DNA from: Acinetobacter higginsii
Lineage (GTDB): Bacteria; Pseudomonadota; Gammaproteobacteria; Pseudomonadales; Moraxellaceae
Direction of reading: 5' to 3'
Length of the DNA: 64,000 nt
Assembly (NCBI RefSeq): GCF_000369525.1
Contig: NZ_KB850070.1
Location: forward strand, 124,001-188,000
Shown here: positions 52,079-62,363 of the stretch, in pieces
Layout: every line of letters starts with the position of its first letter
How positions within the stretch are numbered: the stretch's first letter is position 1
Notes under the pieces: model-generated
Seen by the model: the letters and a program-made list of their open reading frames with translations, nothing else
Databases searched by the model: none
Told to the model about the DNA's origin: nothing
Translations under genes and position numbers: made by a program

Positions 52079-52480
52079 TTACTTTTGTTCATCTTGCTCT
52101 TGTTCAGGCAAATCCTTAACCGCTTCAGCAATCAGACCAAACATATAGTTACCATAGGCATTGGTCTTATCGTAATGGAAACGCAATCTTGGCGTAATAC
52201 GTGTTTTGATACGACGACTCAATTCATGACGCAAGAAGCCAGACGCTTTATTCAAGACATCTAAAGTTTCTTTATTTGCTGCTTCACTTTGATCATCACC
52301 CAGTTCACGGCCCATTACAGTGACATATACTTCAGCATATCCCATATCTGCACTGACTTTCACGGCTGAGATGGTCACAAGACCACCCAGACGTGGATCT
52401 TTAAGCTCCTGACGGATAAGCTCAGACAACTCGCGTTGTACTGAATCCGCCATGCGCTTTAAGCGTTGGCTACCCGCCAT
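52079..52480 (-). CDS. rbfA: Ribosome-binding factor A
   Basis: 133 residues, a KH-type protein that helps mature the 16S rRNA 5' end and is important in the cold. RMADSVQRELSELIRQELKD and the LGGLVTISAVKVSADMGYAE stretch are typical, as is RIKTRITPRLRFHYDKTNAY. The start codon overlaps the infB stop (TAATG). The Gln/Glu-rich tail is short. Confidence 0.96.
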   Translation of the reverse strand: MAGSQRLKRMADSVQRELSELIRQELKDPRLGGLVTISAVKVSADMGYAEVYVTVMGRELGDDQSEAANKETLDVLNKASGFLRHELSRRIKTRITPRLRFHYDKTNAYGNYMFGLIAEAVKDLPEQEQDEQK

Positions 52481-55194
52481 TAAAGACTCCGTTTAATCAA
52501 TTGAACATCATACACTTCGATCTTATCTTGTGCTTTGATGTCTTTATAACCCTTAACTGCAAGACCACATTCCATACCAGCACGAACTTCTTCAACCACT
52601 TCTTTGTAGCGACGAAGAGATTCAAGCTCGCCTTGGAACACAACCACATCATCACGTAATACGCGAATTGGCTTGTTACGATGCAATACACCTTCAAGTA
52701 CCATACAGCCCGCTGCTGCACCAAATTTACTTGAGTGGAATACTTCACGTACTTCAGCCACACCCAAGATCGTCTCACGATGTTCTGGTGCAAGCTTACC
52801 GCTCATTGCAGCTTTAACATCATCAATCAAATGATAAATGACGCTGTAGTAACGAATATCGATACCATCTTGATCAGATTTTTGACGAGCAGAGTTATCC
52901 GCACGTACGTTAAAACCTAACAAGACTGCTTCTGAAGACTCAGCTAAAGTAACATCTGACTCAGTGATCGCACCCACACCAGAACCGATTACACGGACTT
53001 TAACTTCATCAGTAGAAAGTTCATCAAGCGCAACATGTAATGCTTCCAACGTACCACGAACATCAGTTTTGAGTACAACATTCACATAAGGAATATCTTT
53101 TTTACCCATAGATGCCATGATGTTTTCAAGACGCATTGCACTTGCACGCTCTAAACGCTTATGACGTTCACGGTCAGAACGAGCATCAGCAACTTCACGT
53201 GCTTTCTTCTCATCATTCACCACAAGAACTTCATCACCCGCCATTGGCGCATCAGGTAAACCTAGAATCTCAACTGGAATTGAAGGACCTGCAGAAGTAA
53301 TACGTTGACCATTTTCATCAACCATCGCACGAACACGGCCATAAGATGAACCAGCAAGTACCAAGTCACCAATGTTCAATGTACCGTTTTGTACAAGAAT
53401 CGACGTTACTGCACCGCGACCTTTATCAACACGTGCTTCGATTACAACACCTTGTGCCGCACCTTCAGCTGAAGCTTTAAGCTCCATCAATTCAGCTTGG
53501 ATCAAGATTAAATCAAGTAAGCCATCGATACCTGCACCAGAGTGTGCTGATACTTTAGCAATTGGAACATCACCGCCCCACTCTTCAGGTACGATACCTT
53601 TGGTGGTCAATTCGTTTAATACGCGGTCTACATCAGCCGATTCTTTATCCATCTTGTTGATGGCAACAATAATCGGTGTTCCTGCAGCACGTGCATGGTC
53701 AATTGCTTCAGCTGTTTGCGGCATAACACCGTCATCAGCAGCAACAACAAGAACCACGATATCAGTCGCTTTTGCACCACGTGAACGCATAGAGGTAAAT
53801 GCTGCGTGTCCCGGTGTATCGAGGAAGGTAATAATCCCTTTCTCAGTTTCAACGTGATAAGCACCGATATGCTGAGTAATACCACCCGCTTCACCCGCAG
53901 CCACTTTAGAGCGACGGATACGATCCAGTAATGACGTTTTACCATGGTCAACGTGCCCCATGATCGTTACCACTGGCGGACGAGTTGTTTGCTCACCACG
54001 TGCTTCTTCAGCAGCAACCAATAAGTTATCTTCTGCTTGCGTATCCGAAACTAAAACTGGATTGTGGCCCAATTCTTCAACTACAAGTACAGCAGTATCT
54101 TGATCAATGGCTTGGTTCTGAGTTACAAGCTCACCCATTTTCATGAGGGTCTTGATCACTTCACGAACTTTAACCGCCATTTTTTGTGCTAGATCAGCAA
54201 CGATGATTTTCTCACCGATCTCAACATCATAAATTTGCTTTTTAACTGGTTTTTCAAAACCATGTTTATTGGCTTGGCTGGTTTTTAAGCCGCGCTTATG
54301 ATGGCTTTTGCTGAAGCTTTGCTCAGATTGAGCATCGCCACCACGACCGCCTTTCTTACCAGCACGTGGATTTGCAGTTGCACCACCACGTTTGATTTCA
54401 CGGTCTTCCTTATTAAAGGAATCTTCATACGCTTGGCCAACAAGACCAGCAGCCAACGGTGAATCATCAATCACACGAATCGTTGCAGTTGCATCATCAT
54501 TTGAATATTTTGATGCCATCTGACGCATTTGCTCAAGTGTACGTTGCTGCGCTTCTTCAGCTGCTTTACGACGTACTGCTTCTTCAGTCGCTTTCAACTG
54601 AGCAGTTTGCTCTTCACGTGCTCTTTTTTGCTCTGGTGTTTCTGTCGGGCGAATAACAGGGGCTTTAATTACCTTGTCGCTATTACGCTTTTTCACCACA
54701 ACCGCTGTTTTTGCTGGTGCTTGAGCCGCATTATCAGAAGTATGCGCTGCACGCATGGCTTCTAAAGTTGCATTGGCTTTTTGTTCAGCCGTATGACGTG
54801 CAGTTTGCTCAGCATCATTACGTACTTTTTGCTCGGCACGTACTTTTGCATCCGCTTCTACACGCGCTTTTGCTTCAGCTGCAAGTAATTCTGGATTTGG
54901 TTTAGCAAAAACTTGTTTCTTGCGAACTTCAACATTAATGCTTTTCGCTTTACCTGAAGTACTTGTAACTTTAGCAGTACTCGTTGTTTTACGTTTCAAC
55001 GCAATTTTTCCTGTGTTACCACTTTCCTGACCATGTACTTTTTTCAAGTGATTGACCAAAGTATCTTGCTGTTCAGTGGTAATAATGTCATCTGCTTTAC
55101 GCTGTGGTAGACCTGCTTCGCGAACCTGCTCTAGGAGTTTCTCTACAGGACGTTCTACGCTGAGCGCTAACTCTTGAATCGACTTGTCCGTCAT
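52480..55194 (-). CDS. infB: Translation initiation factor IF-2
   Basis: 904 residues. A GTPase that places initiator tRNA in the ribosome. An IF2N-type N-terminus ([20 protein letters not shown]) and a long charged, Ala/Lys/Glu-rich linker (about 55-330) precede the G domain at about 400. The G domain carries [32 protein letters not shown] and [14 protein letters not shown]. Domains II-IV follow and end in [22 protein letters not shown] lies nine bases before the ATG. It starts 10 bp after nusA. The two initiator tRNAs it recruits are encoded in the same cluster. Confidence 0.97.
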   Translation of the reverse strand: MTDKSIQELALSVERPVEKLLEQVREAGLPQRKADDIITTEQQDTLVNHLKKVHGQESGNTGKIALKRKTTSTAKVTSTSGKAKSINVEVRKKQVFAKPNPELLAAEAKARVEADAKVRAEQKVRNDAEQTARHTAEQKANATLEAMRAAHTSDNAAQAPAKTAVVVKKRNSDKVIKAPVIRPTETPEQKRAREEQTAQLKATEEAVRRKAAEEAQQRTLEQMRQMASKYSNDDATATIRVIDDSPLAAGLVGQAYEDSFNKEDREIKRGGATANPRAGKKGGRGGDAQSEQSFSKSHHKRGLKTSQANKHGFEKPVKKQIYDVEIGEKIIVADLAQKMAVKVREVIKTLMKMGELVTQNQAIDQDTAVLVVEELGHNPVLVSDTQAEDNLLVAAEEARGEQTTRPPVVTIMGHVDHGKTSLLDRIRRSKVAAGEAGGITQHIGAYHVETEKGIITFLDTPGHAAFTSMRSRGAKATDIVVLVVAADDGVMPQTAEAIDHARAAGTPIIVAINKMDKESADVDRVLNELTTKGIVPEEWGGDVPIAKVSAHSGAGIDGLLDLILIQAELMELKASAEGAAQGVVIEARVDKGRGAVTSILVQNGTLNIGDLVLAGSSYGRVRAMVDENGQRITSAGPSIPVEILGLPDAPMAGDEVLVVNDEKKAREVADARSDRERHKRLERASAMRLENIMASMGKKDIPYVNVVLKTDVRGTLEALHVALDELSTDEVKVRVIGSGVGAITESDVTLAESSEAVLLGFNVRADNSARQKSDQDGIDIRYYSVIYHLIDDVKAAMSGKLAPEHRETILGVAEVREVFHSSKFGAAAGCMVLEGVLHRNKPIRVLRDDVVVFQGELESLRRYKEVVEEVRAGMECGLAVKGYKDIKAQDKIEVYDVQLIKRSL

Positions 55195-55204
55195 CTATTA
55201 TCTC

Positions 55205-56689
55205 CTAGTTAAACCATGATTCACGTGCTTTCATGATTAACTGACCCGCTTTGTCATGACCTAAACCTTCGATATCAGAGATATCATCAGTTGCTTGGTC
55301 TGCCAAATCATCAACAGTAACCACACCACGCGCCGCCAATGCATACGCAATCTCAGTCGTTATACCTTCCATACCGAGAAGTTCTGCACTTGGCTCTTGA
55401 ATATTTTCTTGCTGTTTCAATGCATCCGTCAAAGCAGCTTCTTTCGCACGACTTTGTAACAGTTCAACTAAATCTGCTTCAAGCTCGATTTCGTCGAATG
55501 TTTCAGCTGGTACATAAGCAATCTCTTCGAGTGAAGTAAAGCCCATTTCTACCAATGCCATTGCCAAGTCTTCTTCAATATCCAGACGTGTAACAAACAT
55601 ATCTAAATATTGTTGTGCTTCATTTTGCTGACGAGCACGATACTCTTCTTCTAACATCATGTCGAGTTTATAACCCGTCAATTCCGATGCTAAACGAACA
55701 TTTTGTCCTTGCGAACCAATTGCACGCGCTAACTGATCATTGGTTGCAAAGATAATATCTGCACTACGTGCATCTTCATCTAAAACAATACCTGATACAT
55801 CAGCTGGCTCTAATGCACTTGCAATATATTGTGCTGGGTCATCAGACCACACCACCACATCAATACGCTCACCATTCAACTCTTGTTGCACTGCTTGGAT
55901 ACGTGTACCACGCATACCAATACATGCACCCACTGGGTCGATACGATGATCATTGGTTTTCACTGCAATTTTAGCACGAACACCTGGTTGACGAGCAGCC
56001 GCTTTAATTTCAATGATTTCTTCAGAAATTTCTGGAATTTCTTTTTTCATCAATGCAATCAGCATTTCAGGACGCGCACGAGACAATAATAATTGTGCAC
56101 CACGGCCTTCACGATTCACGTTATACAAAATCGCATTGATACGTTGTTTAGGACGTAAAATTTCTTTATGGATGGTTTCTTCACGCGCTAAATAAGCTTC
56201 AGCGTTGTCACCAAGATCAATGATAAAGCCATCTTTAGTTTGCTTTTTCACTTCACCGTAGATCAACTCACCCACTTTAGACTCATAGGCATCCGCAACT
56301 AGTGCGCGTTCTGCTTCACGAATCTTTTGTACGATGACTTGTTTTGCAATTTGTGCTGCAATACGACCGAATTCAATTGATTCAACTTCCAACTCACGCA
56401 CATCACCGATTGACCACTGAGCAGGGTCTAAATCAGAAATCGCGTCTTGGCATGCTGGCATTTCGTGATCTTCATCCGCAACCACAGTCCATTGACGGAA
56501 AGTACGGTAATCACCCGTTTTACGATCAATCTCAACACGAAGTTGAGCTTCTTCTGAACGTGTGCCTTCGTAAAACTTTTTCTTCGTTGCCGCAACAAGT
56601 GCTTGCTCTAACGCTTGGAAGATCGCTTCACGACTAACACCTTTTTCATTACTAACCGTTTCTGCAACGGTAAGAATTTCGCGGCCCAT
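55205..56689 (-). CDS. nusA: Transcription termination/antitermination factor NusA
   Basis: 494 residues. An N-terminal RNA-polymerase-binding domain (LTVAETVSNEKGVSREAIFQ), an S1 domain (about 135-200), and two KH domains (about 230-350; GACIGMRGTRIQAVQQEL and IGSQGQNVRLASELTGYKL) precede two acidic C-terminal repeats (about 360-490; ALVEMGFTSLEEIAYVPAET and LAARGVVTVDDLADQATDDI). This is the gammaproteobacterial long form. AGGTGA precedes the ATG. It lies between rimP and infB in the usual order. Confidence 0.97.
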   Translation of the reverse strand: MGREILTVAETVSNEKGVSREAIFQALEQALVAATKKKFYEGTRSEEAQLRVEIDRKTGDYRTFRQWTVVADEDHEMPACQDAISDLDPAQWSIGDVRELEVESIEFGRIAAQIAKQVIVQKIREAERALVADAYESKVGELIYGEVKKQTKDGFIIDLGDNAEAYLAREETIHKEILRPKQRINAILYNVNREGRGAQLLLSRARPEMLIALMKKEIPEISEEIIEIKAAARQPGVRAKIAVKTNDHRIDPVGACIGMRGTRIQAVQQELNGERIDVVVWSDDPAQYIASALEPADVSGIVLDEDARSADIIFATNDQLARAIGSQGQNVRLASELTGYKLDMMLEEEYRARQQNEAQQYLDMFVTRLDIEEDLAMALVEMGFTSLEEIAYVPAETFDEIELEADLVELLQSRAKEAALTDALKQQENIQEPSAELLGMEGITTEIAYALAARGVVTVDDLADQATDDISDIEGLGHDKAGQLIMKARESWFN

Positions 56690-56726
56690 AAGTCACCTAC
56701 CGATTTCTTATAAAATTAAGTTAATA

Positions 56727-57251
56727 TTAGTCTTGATAGATTAAATTTGCTTTATCAATATTATTACTATCAATTTCAAGCACATGATTACCTTCAACTT
56801 CAACTTGAATCATTTCATTTTCTAAGTCTACAGAAAGTAATTTGGCTTGGAATTTACGACGGTTCTCGACAGCAGCAATTAATCGTAAAGCCACTTGTTG
56901 CCCGATATATGCAGGCAGTTGGTTCAATTGGAAAAATGGACGATCCCAACCTGGTGAAGAAACTTCTAAAGCATATTCACCCGAAATTGGATCATGAACA
57001 TCAAGCATTGCACCCACTTGTTGTGTTACGAGAACACAATCTTGAACGCCAATACCACGCCCGAGTTCAACTTCACCATCTTCTGTTAAGACAGGTTCAA
57101 CATTCTCATCGACCGCTTTATCAATATAAATGCGTAATAAAGAACGTTTCCCTTGTGGGAGGAATTCAATTCCCCACAAATCTACACCACACGCAGCTAC
57201 AGCTGGTGCAATTAGATCATGCAATGCTTGAGATTTATTTGATAATTTCAT
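56727..57251 (-). CDS. rimP: Ribosome maturation factor RimP
   Basis: 174 residues, needed for 30S maturation. The N-terminal domain shows [20 protein letters not shown], then [12 protein letters not shown]; the middle has [20 protein letters not shown]. It is first in the rimP-nusA-infB-rbfA operon. The gap upstream holds the tRNA terminators and a possible promoter. Confidence 0.95.
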   Translation of the reverse strand: MKLSNKSQALHDLIAPAVAACGVDLWGIEFLPQGKRSLLRIYIDKAVDENVEPVLTEDGEVELGRGIGVQDCVLVTQQVGAMLDVHDPISGEYALEVSSPGWDRPFFQLNQLPAYIGQQVALRLIAAVENRRKFQAKLLSVDLENEMIQVEVEGNHVLEIDSNNIDKANLIYQD

Positions 57252-57290
57252 TTACTCTCGTCGCTCTCATACGAGCCAATCAATCTTAAC

Positions 57291-57319
57291 CGTATAGTGA
57301 AGCACGACTATTTGACCAA
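57291..57319 (-). promoter_or_regulatory. Possible promoter for rimP-nusA-infB-rbfA
   Basis: Minus strand TTGGTC (57314-57319), 17 bp spacer, TATACG (57291-57296), about 40 bp before the rimP ATG. The match is partial. Confidence 0.35.
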
Positions 57320-57359
57320 TTGATGTCGAACAACTACACGATATAGCTAAACAACCAAT

Positions 57360-57380
57360 AAAAAAGGGCGTAAATCGCCC
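57360..57380 (-). terminator. Second terminator downstream of the initiator tRNA
   Basis: On the minus strand GGGCG-ATTTA-CGCCC followed by TTTTTT. It lies between the tRNA terminator and rimP. Confidence 0.75.
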
Positions 57381-57413
57381 CTATGTTACACAGAAAAGCA
57401 ATGCCCACTGTGC

Positions 57414-57445
57414 AAAAAGGCCCACCTTATTGTGAGCCTCTTTTT
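57414..57445 (-). terminator. Terminator directly after the first initiator tRNA
   Basis: On the minus strand AGGCTCAC-AATAAG-GTGGGCCT (8 bp with one G-U pair) followed by TTTTT, 14 bp beyond the tRNA 3' end. Confidence 0.8.
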
Positions 57446-57452
57446 AGAAACT

Positions 57453-57529
<77 letters not shown>

Positions 57530-57542
57530 TCAACGTGCAAAA

Positions 57543-57570
57543 ATTATATACAAATATGAAAAAAAGTCAA
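57543..57570 (-). promoter_or_regulatory. Strong promoter for initiator tRNA copy 1
   Basis: On the minus strand TTGACT (57565-57570), 16 bp spacer, perfect TATAAT (57543-57548), about 14 bp before the tRNA 5' end. It lies within an AT-rich 14 bp inverted repeat (CAAATATGAAAAAA / TTTTTTCATATTTG, 57551-57590). Confidence 0.75.
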
Positions 57571-57616
57571 TTTAAGTTTTTTCATATTTGCTTGACTAAG
57601 TTGCACCTTAATCAAA

Positions 57617-57693
<77 letters not shown>

Positions 57694-57737
57694 ACAATAC
57701 AAACACTGCACACACCAAACTTACTGGTTATTAAGCT

Positions 57738-57822
57738 TGGTGCGGAAGGGGGGACTTGAACCCCCACGCCCGAAAGCACTACCACCTCAAGGTAGCGTGT
57801 CTACCAATTCCACCACCACCGC
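57738..57822 (-). tRNA. tRNA-Leu (GAG)
   Basis: 85 nt with a long variable arm and encoded CCA. The anticodon loop TTGAGGT gives GAG, reading CUC and CUU. The acceptor stem has a U5-U68 mismatch and a G6-U67 wobble. It follows secG, as leuU does in E. coli. Confidence 0.95.
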
Positions 57823-57879
57823 AGTATTGTGGGACGCATTCTATTCCCTTAAACGCAAAAAGGAAAGCGCTAATTCAAC

Positions 57880-58209
57880 TTATTCAGTTGTTTTTGGTGC
57901 AGTTGGTGAAGTTTCAGGCGATGTCGCTGGGGCAGATGTCGACGTTTGAACAGTTTTTAAACTATATGCATCTGTCGTCTGTTTTTTAGCAAATACAGCA
58001 AGCGTTAAACTAGTGACAAAAAACAATGCGGTAAAAATCGCAGTTAAACGAGTTAAAAAGTTACCTGCACCTGAGGCACCAAAAACAGTAGCAGCACCGC
58101 CACCACCAAATGATGCTCCTGCTTCCGCACCTTTACCTTGTTGTACCAGAACCAAAGCAATAATTAAAATTGCTAAAATGATATGTACAACGAGTATAAA
58201 ACTATACAT
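57880..58209 (-). CDS. secG: Protein translocase subunit SecG
   Basis: 109 residues with two membrane helices (about 3-22 and 52-72) joined by the conserved loop VQQGKGAEAGASFGGGGAAT and GASGAGNFLTRLTAIFTALF. SecG increases the efficiency of the SecYEG channel. The C-terminal tail is rich in Thr, Ser, Ala and Pro. The gene lies 12 bp after tpiA and before tRNA-Leu, the usual tpiA/secG/leu-tRNA order. Confidence 0.95.
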   Translation of the reverse strand: MYSFILVVHIILAILIIALVLVQQGKGAEAGASFGGGGAATVFGASGAGNFLTRLTAIFTALFFVTSLTLAVFAKKQTTDAYSLKTVQTSTSAPATSPETSPTAPKTTE

Positions 58210-58221
58210 TTCAATTCCTCG

Positions 58222-59013
58222 TTATTTGCTTTGTGCAAATGCTTTTGCGATTTGGTAAAACGATTGTGCATTTAAAGACGCACCACCCACCAAAGCACCA
58301 TTAATATCTGGACATGCTGCCAATTCAACTGCATTTTCAGCTTTTACACTGCCGCCATAAAGAATCGCCATCTCAGCACCAAATGCCGTGATTTGCTTTA
58401 GACCTTCACGAATTTTTGCATGCATGGCTTGAGCATCCGCAGGTGAAGCCGTCTTCCCTGTTCCGATTGCCCAAATAGGCTCATACGCTATCACAATATT
58501 TTGCCATTGTTCAGTTTTTACTACAGCGGCCATATCACAGATTTGTTGTAATACCACTTGTTCTGCTGCACCCTGTTCACGTTGCTCTAAGCTTTCGCCC
58601 ACGCAATAAATGACAGTCAAACCAGCAGTTAATGCATTTTGTAATTTAGCTTTTAAAATTTCGACATCATCGCCAAATAATTCACGACGTTCAGAATGCC
58701 CAATTAAAACAAATTCAATACCACTGTCTTTTAACAGTTCGGCGCTTACTTCACCTGTATAGGCACCTGTACCTGCGACACGAGAAACATCTTGCGCAAC
58801 CGTATAAATCGTTCTCGCTGCATCTTTAAATTGTGTCTGAATGCCGCTTAATGCAATTGCAATTGGTGCAACACCAATATGACATTGCCCAGCTGCAATA
58901 TCTTCCTGTTGTAATAACTGTTTAAATTCTTCTACTAATTGGAAAGCATTCGCATGCATTGGATTCATTTTCCAATTGCCAACAACCCAAGGAGTAATGC
59001 TCGAGTTCGACAT
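58222..59013 (-). CDS. tpiA: Triose-phosphate isomerase
   Basis: 263 residues. It interconverts dihydroxyacetone phosphate and glyceraldehyde 3-phosphate. Catalytic residues are seen in GNWKMNPMH (Lys), [12 protein letters not shown] (His) and [17 protein letters not shown] (Glu). The phosphate loop is near [12 protein letters not shown] chose ATG 59013 ([10 protein letters not shown]); a GTG five codons upstream is less typical. It is followed by secG. Confidence 0.96.
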   Translation of the reverse strand: MSNSSITPWVVGNWKMNPMHANAFQLVEEFKQLLQQEDIAAGQCHIGVAPIAIALSGIQTQFKDAARTIYTVAQDVSRVAGTGAYTGEVSAELLKDSGIEFVLIGHSERRELFGDDVEILKAKLQNALTAGLTVIYCVGESLEQREQGAAEQVVLQQICDMAAVVKTEQWQNIVIAYEPIWAIGTGKTASPADAQAMHAKIREGLKQITAFGAEMAILYGGSVKAENAVELAACPDINGALVGGASLNAQSFYQIAKAFAQSK

Positions 59014-59384
59014 ACTTCGCCCACCCACTGTTAATTTCTCAAAAATGCTGCATATTTTACACGGATTTTTATAAAATTCAGTTTTTTCTTTTACTGCGGT
59101 ATAAATGACTAAAAATCATGAAGATCAGTAAAAGCTGCTATTCTACCGTCATAATATTATGGTGTTTCAGTGTAAAATTTAAAGCTTGCCACAATTGAAT
59201 TGATTTGATTATGGACAAGATTTAATTCAATGAAAGAAAATTAATTTGCAAAAAACTCGATCAGTTCAAAGTTTTCGCTATGAATCAAGGCAAAAACAAC
59301 ACTTTCTGTAGTAGTATTTTTGCATAACAAAAGTATAATTTTTAGAATACATATTATAAACATTTATTGTCATAAGGCGGACAG
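59014..59384. other. Divergent gap of about 370 bp between tpiA and pilB
   Basis: No gene. AT-rich. An 8 bp inverted repeat ATTGAATT / AATTCAAT lies at 59194-59231 with a 22 nt spacer. A perfect TATAAT is at 59335-59340 but has no good -35, so a pilB promoter there is only possible. The pilB ribosome binding site is AAGGCGG. Confidence 0.45.
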
Positions 59385-61097
59385 ATGTCAGGATTACATA
59401 CGTCTCCAAAGTTTTCGGGGTTTATTCGACGGTTGGTTGAAGATGGACACATGTCCACCACAAGCATGCAAATCGCAATTGATTCGGCTAAAAAAGCACA
59501 ACAAGACATCGTTGCACATCTGATTGAACAGCATCGTTTATCTCCCCTAACCATTGCTGAAACGATTGCAGCCGAATTCGGTGAACCACTTTTCGATCTG
59601 TCTGTATACGATACGGCTTTGCTACCTCGCGATCTGGCAGATAACAAACTCATTCAGAAACATAAAGTTGCACCGTTACTACAACGTGGGCAAATTTTAT
59701 ATGTCGCGACCAGCAATCCGACCAATATTGAAGCATTAGATGCCATTCGCTTTAATACCAAACTCAATATTGAGCCCATCATTGTTGAGCACACAAAACT
59801 TGAAAAACTGATTGAACAACAGTTTGGCGATTCTGGCAGTTTCGATTTTGGTGAAAGTGAAGACTTTGATCTCGATATTGATGTTAACCAAGACCCCTCT
59901 AGAGAAGAGGATGAGGCCCCACAAGGCGATGAGTCTCCAATTGTCAAATACATCAATAAACTGTTGATTGATGCGATTCGTATGGGGGCATCCGATTTAC
60001 ATTTCGAACCTTATGAAAAGATGTACCGTGTTCGCTATCGTGTCGATGGCGTACTCCGTCAAATTACCAATCCGCCTTTACAAATGGCCACTCGTCTCGC
60101 CTCTCGTTTAAAAGTCATGTCACAAATGGACATTTCTGAAAAACGAATGCCTCAAGATGGACGTATTAAACTTAAACTGTCCAAGACCAAAGCCATCGAT
60201 TTCCGTGTCAACTCACTACCAACACTGTTTGGCGAAAAGTTGGTACTGCGTATTCTGGACCCTTCCAGTGCCATGTTGGGGATTGAAGCACTCGGTTATG
60301 AGGATGAGCAAAAAGCCTTATTTATGGATGCACTGGATAAGCCCCAAGGCATGTTACTGATTACAGGCCCAACAGGTTCAGGTAAAACCGTGTCTTTGTA
60401 TACCGGTTTAAACATCCTCAATACCGAAGACACCAATATTTCGACCGCCGAAGATCCAGTTGAAATTAACTTGGAAGGAATTAATCAGGTTAACGTCAAT
60501 CCGAAAACAGGACTCACCTTCTCTGCTGCGCTGAAAGCCTTTTTACGTCAAGATCCAGACGTGATCATGGTCGGGGAGATCCGTGATCTGGAAACTGCCG
60601 AAATTGCCATTAAAGCCGCACAAACAGGTCATATGGTGATGTCAACCCTACATACCAACAGTGCACCAGAAACCCTAACCCGTTTACGCAATATGGGGGT
60701 CCCTTCTTTCAACATTGCAACTTCTGTCAATCTGGTGATTGCGCAACGCTTAGCACGACGTTTATGTAATCAATGTAAAGAAGCCATCGAGGTCCCCAAA
60801 CAAAGCCTATTAGAACTTGGTTTTACCGAACAGGATTTAAATCATCCAGAATTCCAAATTTTTCAACCCATCGGTTGTGCTGAGTGCCGTGAAGGCTATA
60901 AAGGTCGTGTGGGGATTTACGAAGTCATGAAGGTCACGCCAGAAATTTCTAGACTGATTATGGAAGATGGCAATGCCTTACAAATTGCGGCTGCATCAGA
61001 GCAAGCAGGGTTTAATAATCTCCGCCGTTCAGGTTTGAAAAAAGTCATGCAGGGAATTACCTCTTTGCAAGAAATCAATCGAGTAACAAGTGAATAA
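59385..61097 (+). CDS. pilB: Type IV pilus assembly ATPase PilB
   Basis: 570 residues. The hexameric ATPase that drives pilus extension. An N-terminal GspE/PilB (T2SSE_N) domain lies at about 30-150. The ATPase domain has GASDLHFEPYEKMYRVRYRV, Walker A ITGPTGSGKTVSLYTG, the Asp box AEDPVEINLEGINQVNV, Walker B FLRQDPDVIMVGEIRDLETA and the His box STLHTNSAP. Zinc cysteines are in CNQCKEA and CAECREGYKGR. A good ribosome binding site is present. pilC and pilD follow. Confidence 0.97.
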   Translation: MSGLHTSPKFSGFIRRLVEDGHMSTTSMQIAIDSAKKAQQDIVAHLIEQHRLSPLTIAETIAAEFGEPLFDLSVYDTALLPRDLADNKLIQKHKVAPLLQRGQILYVATSNPTNIEALDAIRFNTKLNIEPIIVEHTKLEKLIEQQFGDSGSFDFGESEDFDLDIDVNQDPSREEDEAPQGDESPIVKYINKLLIDAIRMGASDLHFEPYEKMYRVRYRVDGVLRQITNPPLQMATRLASRLKVMSQMDISEKRMPQDGRIKLKLSKTKAIDFRVNSLPTLFGEKLVLRILDPSSAMLGIEALGYEDEQKALFMDALDKPQGMLLITGPTGSGKTVSLYTGLNILNTEDTNISTAEDPVEINLEGINQVNVNPKTGLTFSAALKAFLRQDPDVIMVGEIRDLETAEIAIKAAQTGHMVMSTLHTNSAPETLTRLRNMGVPSFNIATSVNLVIAQRLARRLCNQCKEAIEVPKQSLLELGFTEQDLNHPEFQIFQPIGCAECREGYKGRVGIYEVMKVTPEISRLIMEDGNALQIAAASEQAGFNNLRRSGLKKVMQGITSLQEINRVTSE

Positions 61098-61121
61098 AAT
61101 CAATAAAAAGGATTAACAATC

Positions 61122-62351
61122 ATGGCAGCTAAAAAAGCGCAAATGATGCCAACTTTTGCTTATGAAGGGGTCGACCGGAAAGGGGCAAAAATTAAAGGGG
61201 AATTACCAGCACGTAATATGGCTTTGGCTAAAGTTACATTACGTAAACAAGGGGTAACGATTAAAAATATTCGAGAAAAACGTAAAAATATTCTCGAAGG
61301 TTTTATGAAGAAAAAAGTTACAACTTTGGATATCACCATCTTTACCCGTCAATTAGCGACCATGATGAAAGCTGGGGTACCATTAGTTCAAGGCTTTGAA
61401 ATTGTCGCGGAGGGATTAGAAAATCCATCTATGCGTGAGGTGGTACTCGGAATCAAAGGCGAAGTCGAAGGGGGTAATACCTTTGCTGGCGCACTCAAAA
61501 AATACCCTCAATACTTTGATAATTTATTTTGTTCTTTGGTTGAGTCAGGTGAACAGTCAGGTGCGCTTGAAACCATGCTTGATCGCGTTGCGATCTATAA
61601 AGAAAAGAGTGAGTTACTGAAACAAAAAATTAAAAAAGCCATGAAATATCCTATCTCGGTCATTGTGGTTGCTGTGATTGTGACGATTATCTTGATGGTC
61701 AAAGTGGTACCAGTTTTCCAAGACTTATTTAGCTCTTTTGGTGCCGACCTTCCTGCCTTTACCAAAATGGTCGTGAATATGTCCAAGTGGATGCAAGAAT
61801 ACTGGTTTATTCTGATTATCGTGATTGGTGCGATCATTGCTGCATTTATGGAGGCAAAAAAACGGAGTAAAAAATTCCGCGACTTATTGGACAAAATGGC
61901 ACTCAGAGCACCTATCTTTGGGGATTTGGTCTACAAAGCCATTATTGCCCGTTATAGCCGTACGCTTGCGACGACATTTGCCGCTGGGGTTCCGTTGATT
62001 GATGCACTTGAATCTACTGCGGGAGCCACCAATAACGTCGTTTATGAAGAAGCCGTCATGAAAATTCGTGAAGATGTGGCAACAGGCCAACAATTACAAT
62101 TTGCGATGCGTGTTTCTAACCGTTTTCCGTCGATGGCGATTCAAATGGTCGCAATTGGCGAAGAGTCTGGTGCCCTAGACAGCATGTTGGACAAAGTCGC
62201 GACACATTATGAAAATGAAGTCGACAATGCGGTGGATGGCTTAACTTCAATGATGGAGCCTTTAATCATGGCGATTCTTGGTGTACTAGTGGGTGGTCTG
62301 GTCATTGCCATGTACTTGCCAATCTTCCAAATGGGCTCAGTTGTCGGATAA
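61122..62351 (+). CDS. pilC: Type IV pilus inner-membrane platform protein PilC
   Basis: 409 residues. Two T2SSF domains (about 70-195 and 270-395) with TIFTRQLATMMKAGVPLVQG, VESGEQSGALETMLDR and IGEESGALDSMLDKVATHYE. Three or so membrane helices are at about 178-200, 228-248 and 380-402. It links the PilB/PilT motors to the pilus. It is related to gspF at 5.4-6.6 kb, but the N-terminal AAKKAQMMPTFAYEGVDRKG is PilC-like. Confidence 0.96.
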   Translation: MAAKKAQMMPTFAYEGVDRKGAKIKGELPARNMALAKVTLRKQGVTIKNIREKRKNILEGFMKKKVTTLDITIFTRQLATMMKAGVPLVQGFEIVAEGLENPSMREVVLGIKGEVEGGNTFAGALKKYPQYFDNLFCSLVESGEQSGALETMLDRVAIYKEKSELLKQKIKKAMKYPISVIVVAVIVTIILMVKVVPVFQDLFSSFGADLPAFTKMVVNMSKWMQEYWFILIIVIGAIIAAFMEAKKRSKKFRDLLDKMALRAPIFGDLVYKAIIARYSRTLATTFAAGVPLIDALESTAGATNNVVYEEAVMKIREDVATGQQLQFAMRVSNRFPSMAIQMVAIGEESGALDSMLDKVATHYENEVDNAVDGLTSMMEPLIMAILGVLVGGLVIAMYLPIFQMGSVVG

Positions 62352-62363
62352 TTTGGTACTTAA

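Noticed and set aside
53372..53857. Plus-strand ORF of 161 codons over the infB GTPase domain
   Set aside because: Antisense to the most conserved part of infB, no ribosome binding site, composition of a shadow frame.
56747..57289. Plus-strand ORF of 180 codons over rimP
   Set aside because: Fully antisense to rimP, rich in His, Tyr and Gln as expected for a shadow frame, with no family features.
57551..57590. Calling the AT-rich inverted repeat between the initiator tRNAs a terminator
   Set aside because: The 14 bp repeat overlaps a TTGACT-N16-TATAAT promoter for copy 1 on the minus strand, and the stem is almost purely A-T, so the promoter reading fits better.
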